A stretch of 64,000 nt of DNA from Pseudomonadota bacterium (GTDB lineage: Bacteria > Pseudomonadota > Gammaproteobacteria > Acidiferrobacterales > Acidiferrobacteraceae), in assembly GCA_021785035.1 (NCBI GenBank), contig JAJYGP010000025.1:62001-126000 (forward strand). The letters are read 5' to 3'. Below are positions 62,972 through 64,000 of this stretch, piece by piece. The translations under genes were made by a program, and so were the position numbers. The notes beneath the pieces were generated by a model. The model was given only the letters and a program-made list of their open reading frames with translations. It searched no databases and was not told the origin of the DNA. The stretch's first letter is position 1, and every line of letters begins with the position of its first letter.

Positions 62972-64000
62972 CTAAGTGGCGGCTTGCGCGCGTCGGCGCG
63001 CCCAAGCCTCTTCATCGCATGTCGGACAATACTGATGCTCGCCCGCGATATAGCCGTGGTGCGGGCAGATCGAGAAGGTGGGGGTGATGGTAATGTAGGG
63101 CATGCGAAAACGGGTCAGCGCCCGGCGCACGAGATCGCGTGCCACGGTGGCACAAGATAGCCGCTCGTTCATATACAGATGCAGGACCGTGCCCCCGGTG
63201 TAACGTCTCTGTAGGTCCTCCTGGCGCTCCAGGGCCTCGAACGGGTCGTCGGTCAGACCTACGGGTAGCTGCGATGAGTTCGTATAGTAAGGCCGCTCGC
63301 GCGTACCGGCTTGAATGATGCCCGGGAAGCGCTGACGATCGGCGCGTGCGAAGCGATAGGTCGCGCCTTCGGCGGGTGAGGCCTCTAGATTATAAAGACA
63401 CCCGGTTTCTTCCTGGAAGCGCGCCAGTCGGGCGCGGATATGATCGAGTAAGCGGCACGCCAGAGCATGGCCATCGGGGTGGACGATATCGAAGGCATCA
63501 GCGGTGAAGTTGCGTATCATCTCGTTGATGCCATTCACTCCGATGGTCGAGAAATGGTTGCGCAAGGTCCCAAGATAACGCTTGGTGTAAGGAAAAAGCC
63601 CCTGGTCCATATAGCTCTGAATGGTCTTGCGTTTGATCTCGAGGCTTGTGCGAGCCATCTCCAAGAGCCGGTCTAGTGTCAGGAAAAGCTCGGCTTCTTG
63701 ACCTCTATGAATGTATCCGAGGCGTGCGCAATTGATAGTCACTACCCCTACCGAGCCTGTTTGCTCCGCCGATCCAAAAAGCCCGTTGCCGCGTTTTAGA
63801 AGCTCGGTCAGGTCCAACTGAAGCCGGCAACACATGGAGCGCACCATGTGCGGTTCGAGATCAGAGTTCAAGAAGTTCTGGAAATAGGGCAGGCCATATT
63901 TCGCGGTCAAGGCGAACAAGCGCTCGACGTTCTCGCCCTCCCAATCGAAGTCTTTGGTAATGTTATAGGTCGGGATTGGGAACGTGAAAACGCGGCCTTT
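62972..64000 (-). CDS. nrdD: Anaerobic ribonucleoside-triphosphate reductase, catalytic part (cut by window edge)
   Basis: At least 342 residues of the class III reductase are visible; the frame is open to the right edge (KGRVFTFPIPTYNITKDFDW), so the N-terminus lies outside. It contains NPSDLEPHMVRS-like SDLEPHMVRSMCCRLQLDL and ends with a zinc site, SICPHHGYIAGEHQYCPTCDEE. The glycyl-radical loop that normally follows the zinc site is missing here and is found in the next ORF. It reduces NTPs to dNTPs without oxygen, fitting the FNR neighbourhood. Confidence 0.9.
   Translation of the reverse strand, partial: KGRVFTFPIPTYNITKDFDWEGENVERLFALTAKYGLPYFQNFLNSDLEPHMVRSMCCRLQLDLTELLKRGNGLFGSAEQTGSVGVVTINCARLGYIHRGQEAELFLTLDRLLEMARTSLEIKRKTIQSYMDQGLFPYTKRYLGTLRNHFSTIGVNGINEMIRNFTADAFDIVHPDGHALACRLLDHIRARLARFQEETGCLYNLEASPAEGATYRFARADRQRFPGIIQAGTRERPYYTNSSQLPVGLTDDPFEALERQEDLQRRYTGGTVLHLYMNERLSCATVARDLVRRALTRFRMPYITITPTFSICPHHGYIAGEHQYCPTCDEEAWARRRAQAAT

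Overview
The window looks like a chromosomal segment of a GC-rich, free-living gammaproteobacterium. The evidence is the aerobic ubiquinone genes (ubiE, ubiJ, ubiB), an LPS and outer-membrane assembly cluster (lptD, surA, arn genes), the Pseudomonas-style cell-wall recycling pair amgK-murU, and sigma54/NtrC control of glnA. A pyrophosphate-dependent phosphofructokinase next to a proton-pumping pyrophosphatase, a TsdA-like cytochrome c and a TusA/PP-loop sulfur-transfer pair would fit a sulfur-oxidising chemolithotroph, possibly Acidiferrobacter-like. That assignment is inference; no rRNA or other decisive marker is present.

Layout. 1-3.6 kb: end of gpmI, envC, a ctpA-type protease and a GNAT acetyltransferase. 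4.1-8 kb (minus): DUF971, ubiE, RDD, ubiJ and ubiB as one compact operon. 8-14.7 kb: a phosphate region with phoB-phoR, a DUF481 outer-membrane protein, a catalytically degenerate low-molecular-weight phosphatase homologue, an OprD-family porin behind a perfect Pho box, and pstB-phoU without pstS, pstC or pstA. 14.7-17 kb (minus): hemB, and an adenylate kinase carrying a 90-residue histone-H1-like tail. 17.1-21.2 kb: a frameshifted small gene, then the PPi module (pfp, a 70-aa protein, hppA). 21.4-29.6 kb: a phosphodiesterase, a cytochrome c, and a complete lipid A Ara4N locus with arnA split in two and one flippase subunit. 29.7-36.2 kb: hrpB, bioB, ugd (which supplies the Ara4N precursor), a DksA-like protein, and a small histone-H1-like gene behind a structured leader. 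36.2-43.6 kb: a hypothetical gene, murU and amgK, divergent from lptD-surA-pdxA-rsmA. 43.6-49.8 kb (minus): glyQ-glyS-mazG-like-gmhB-plsC-queH, with mtgA upstream. 49.9-54 kb: a PP-loop thiolase, a TusA-like protein, a CDF metal exporter, and glnA behind an NtrC site and a sigma54 promoter. 54.3-57.9 kb: a ferritin-like protein, a large beta-propeller lipoprotein and a membrane-anchored hypothetical.

58-64 kb is an oxygen/NO-responsive block: fnr with a perfect FNR box upstream, a hemerythrin-DUF2249 gene broken by two one-base frameshifts, two NnrS-type membrane proteins, a third membrane protein, and the class III ribonucleotide reductase genes nrdD (cut by the window edge) and nrdG. The glycyl-radical loop of nrdD is encoded by a separate 60-aa ORF between them.

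I saw no tRNA, rRNA, insertion sequence, prophage or CRISPR array. The strongest candidates for something undescribed are the Adk-histone-tail fusion, the structured leader of the histone-like gene, the split NrdD, and the Pho-regulated block containing a dead phosphatase.
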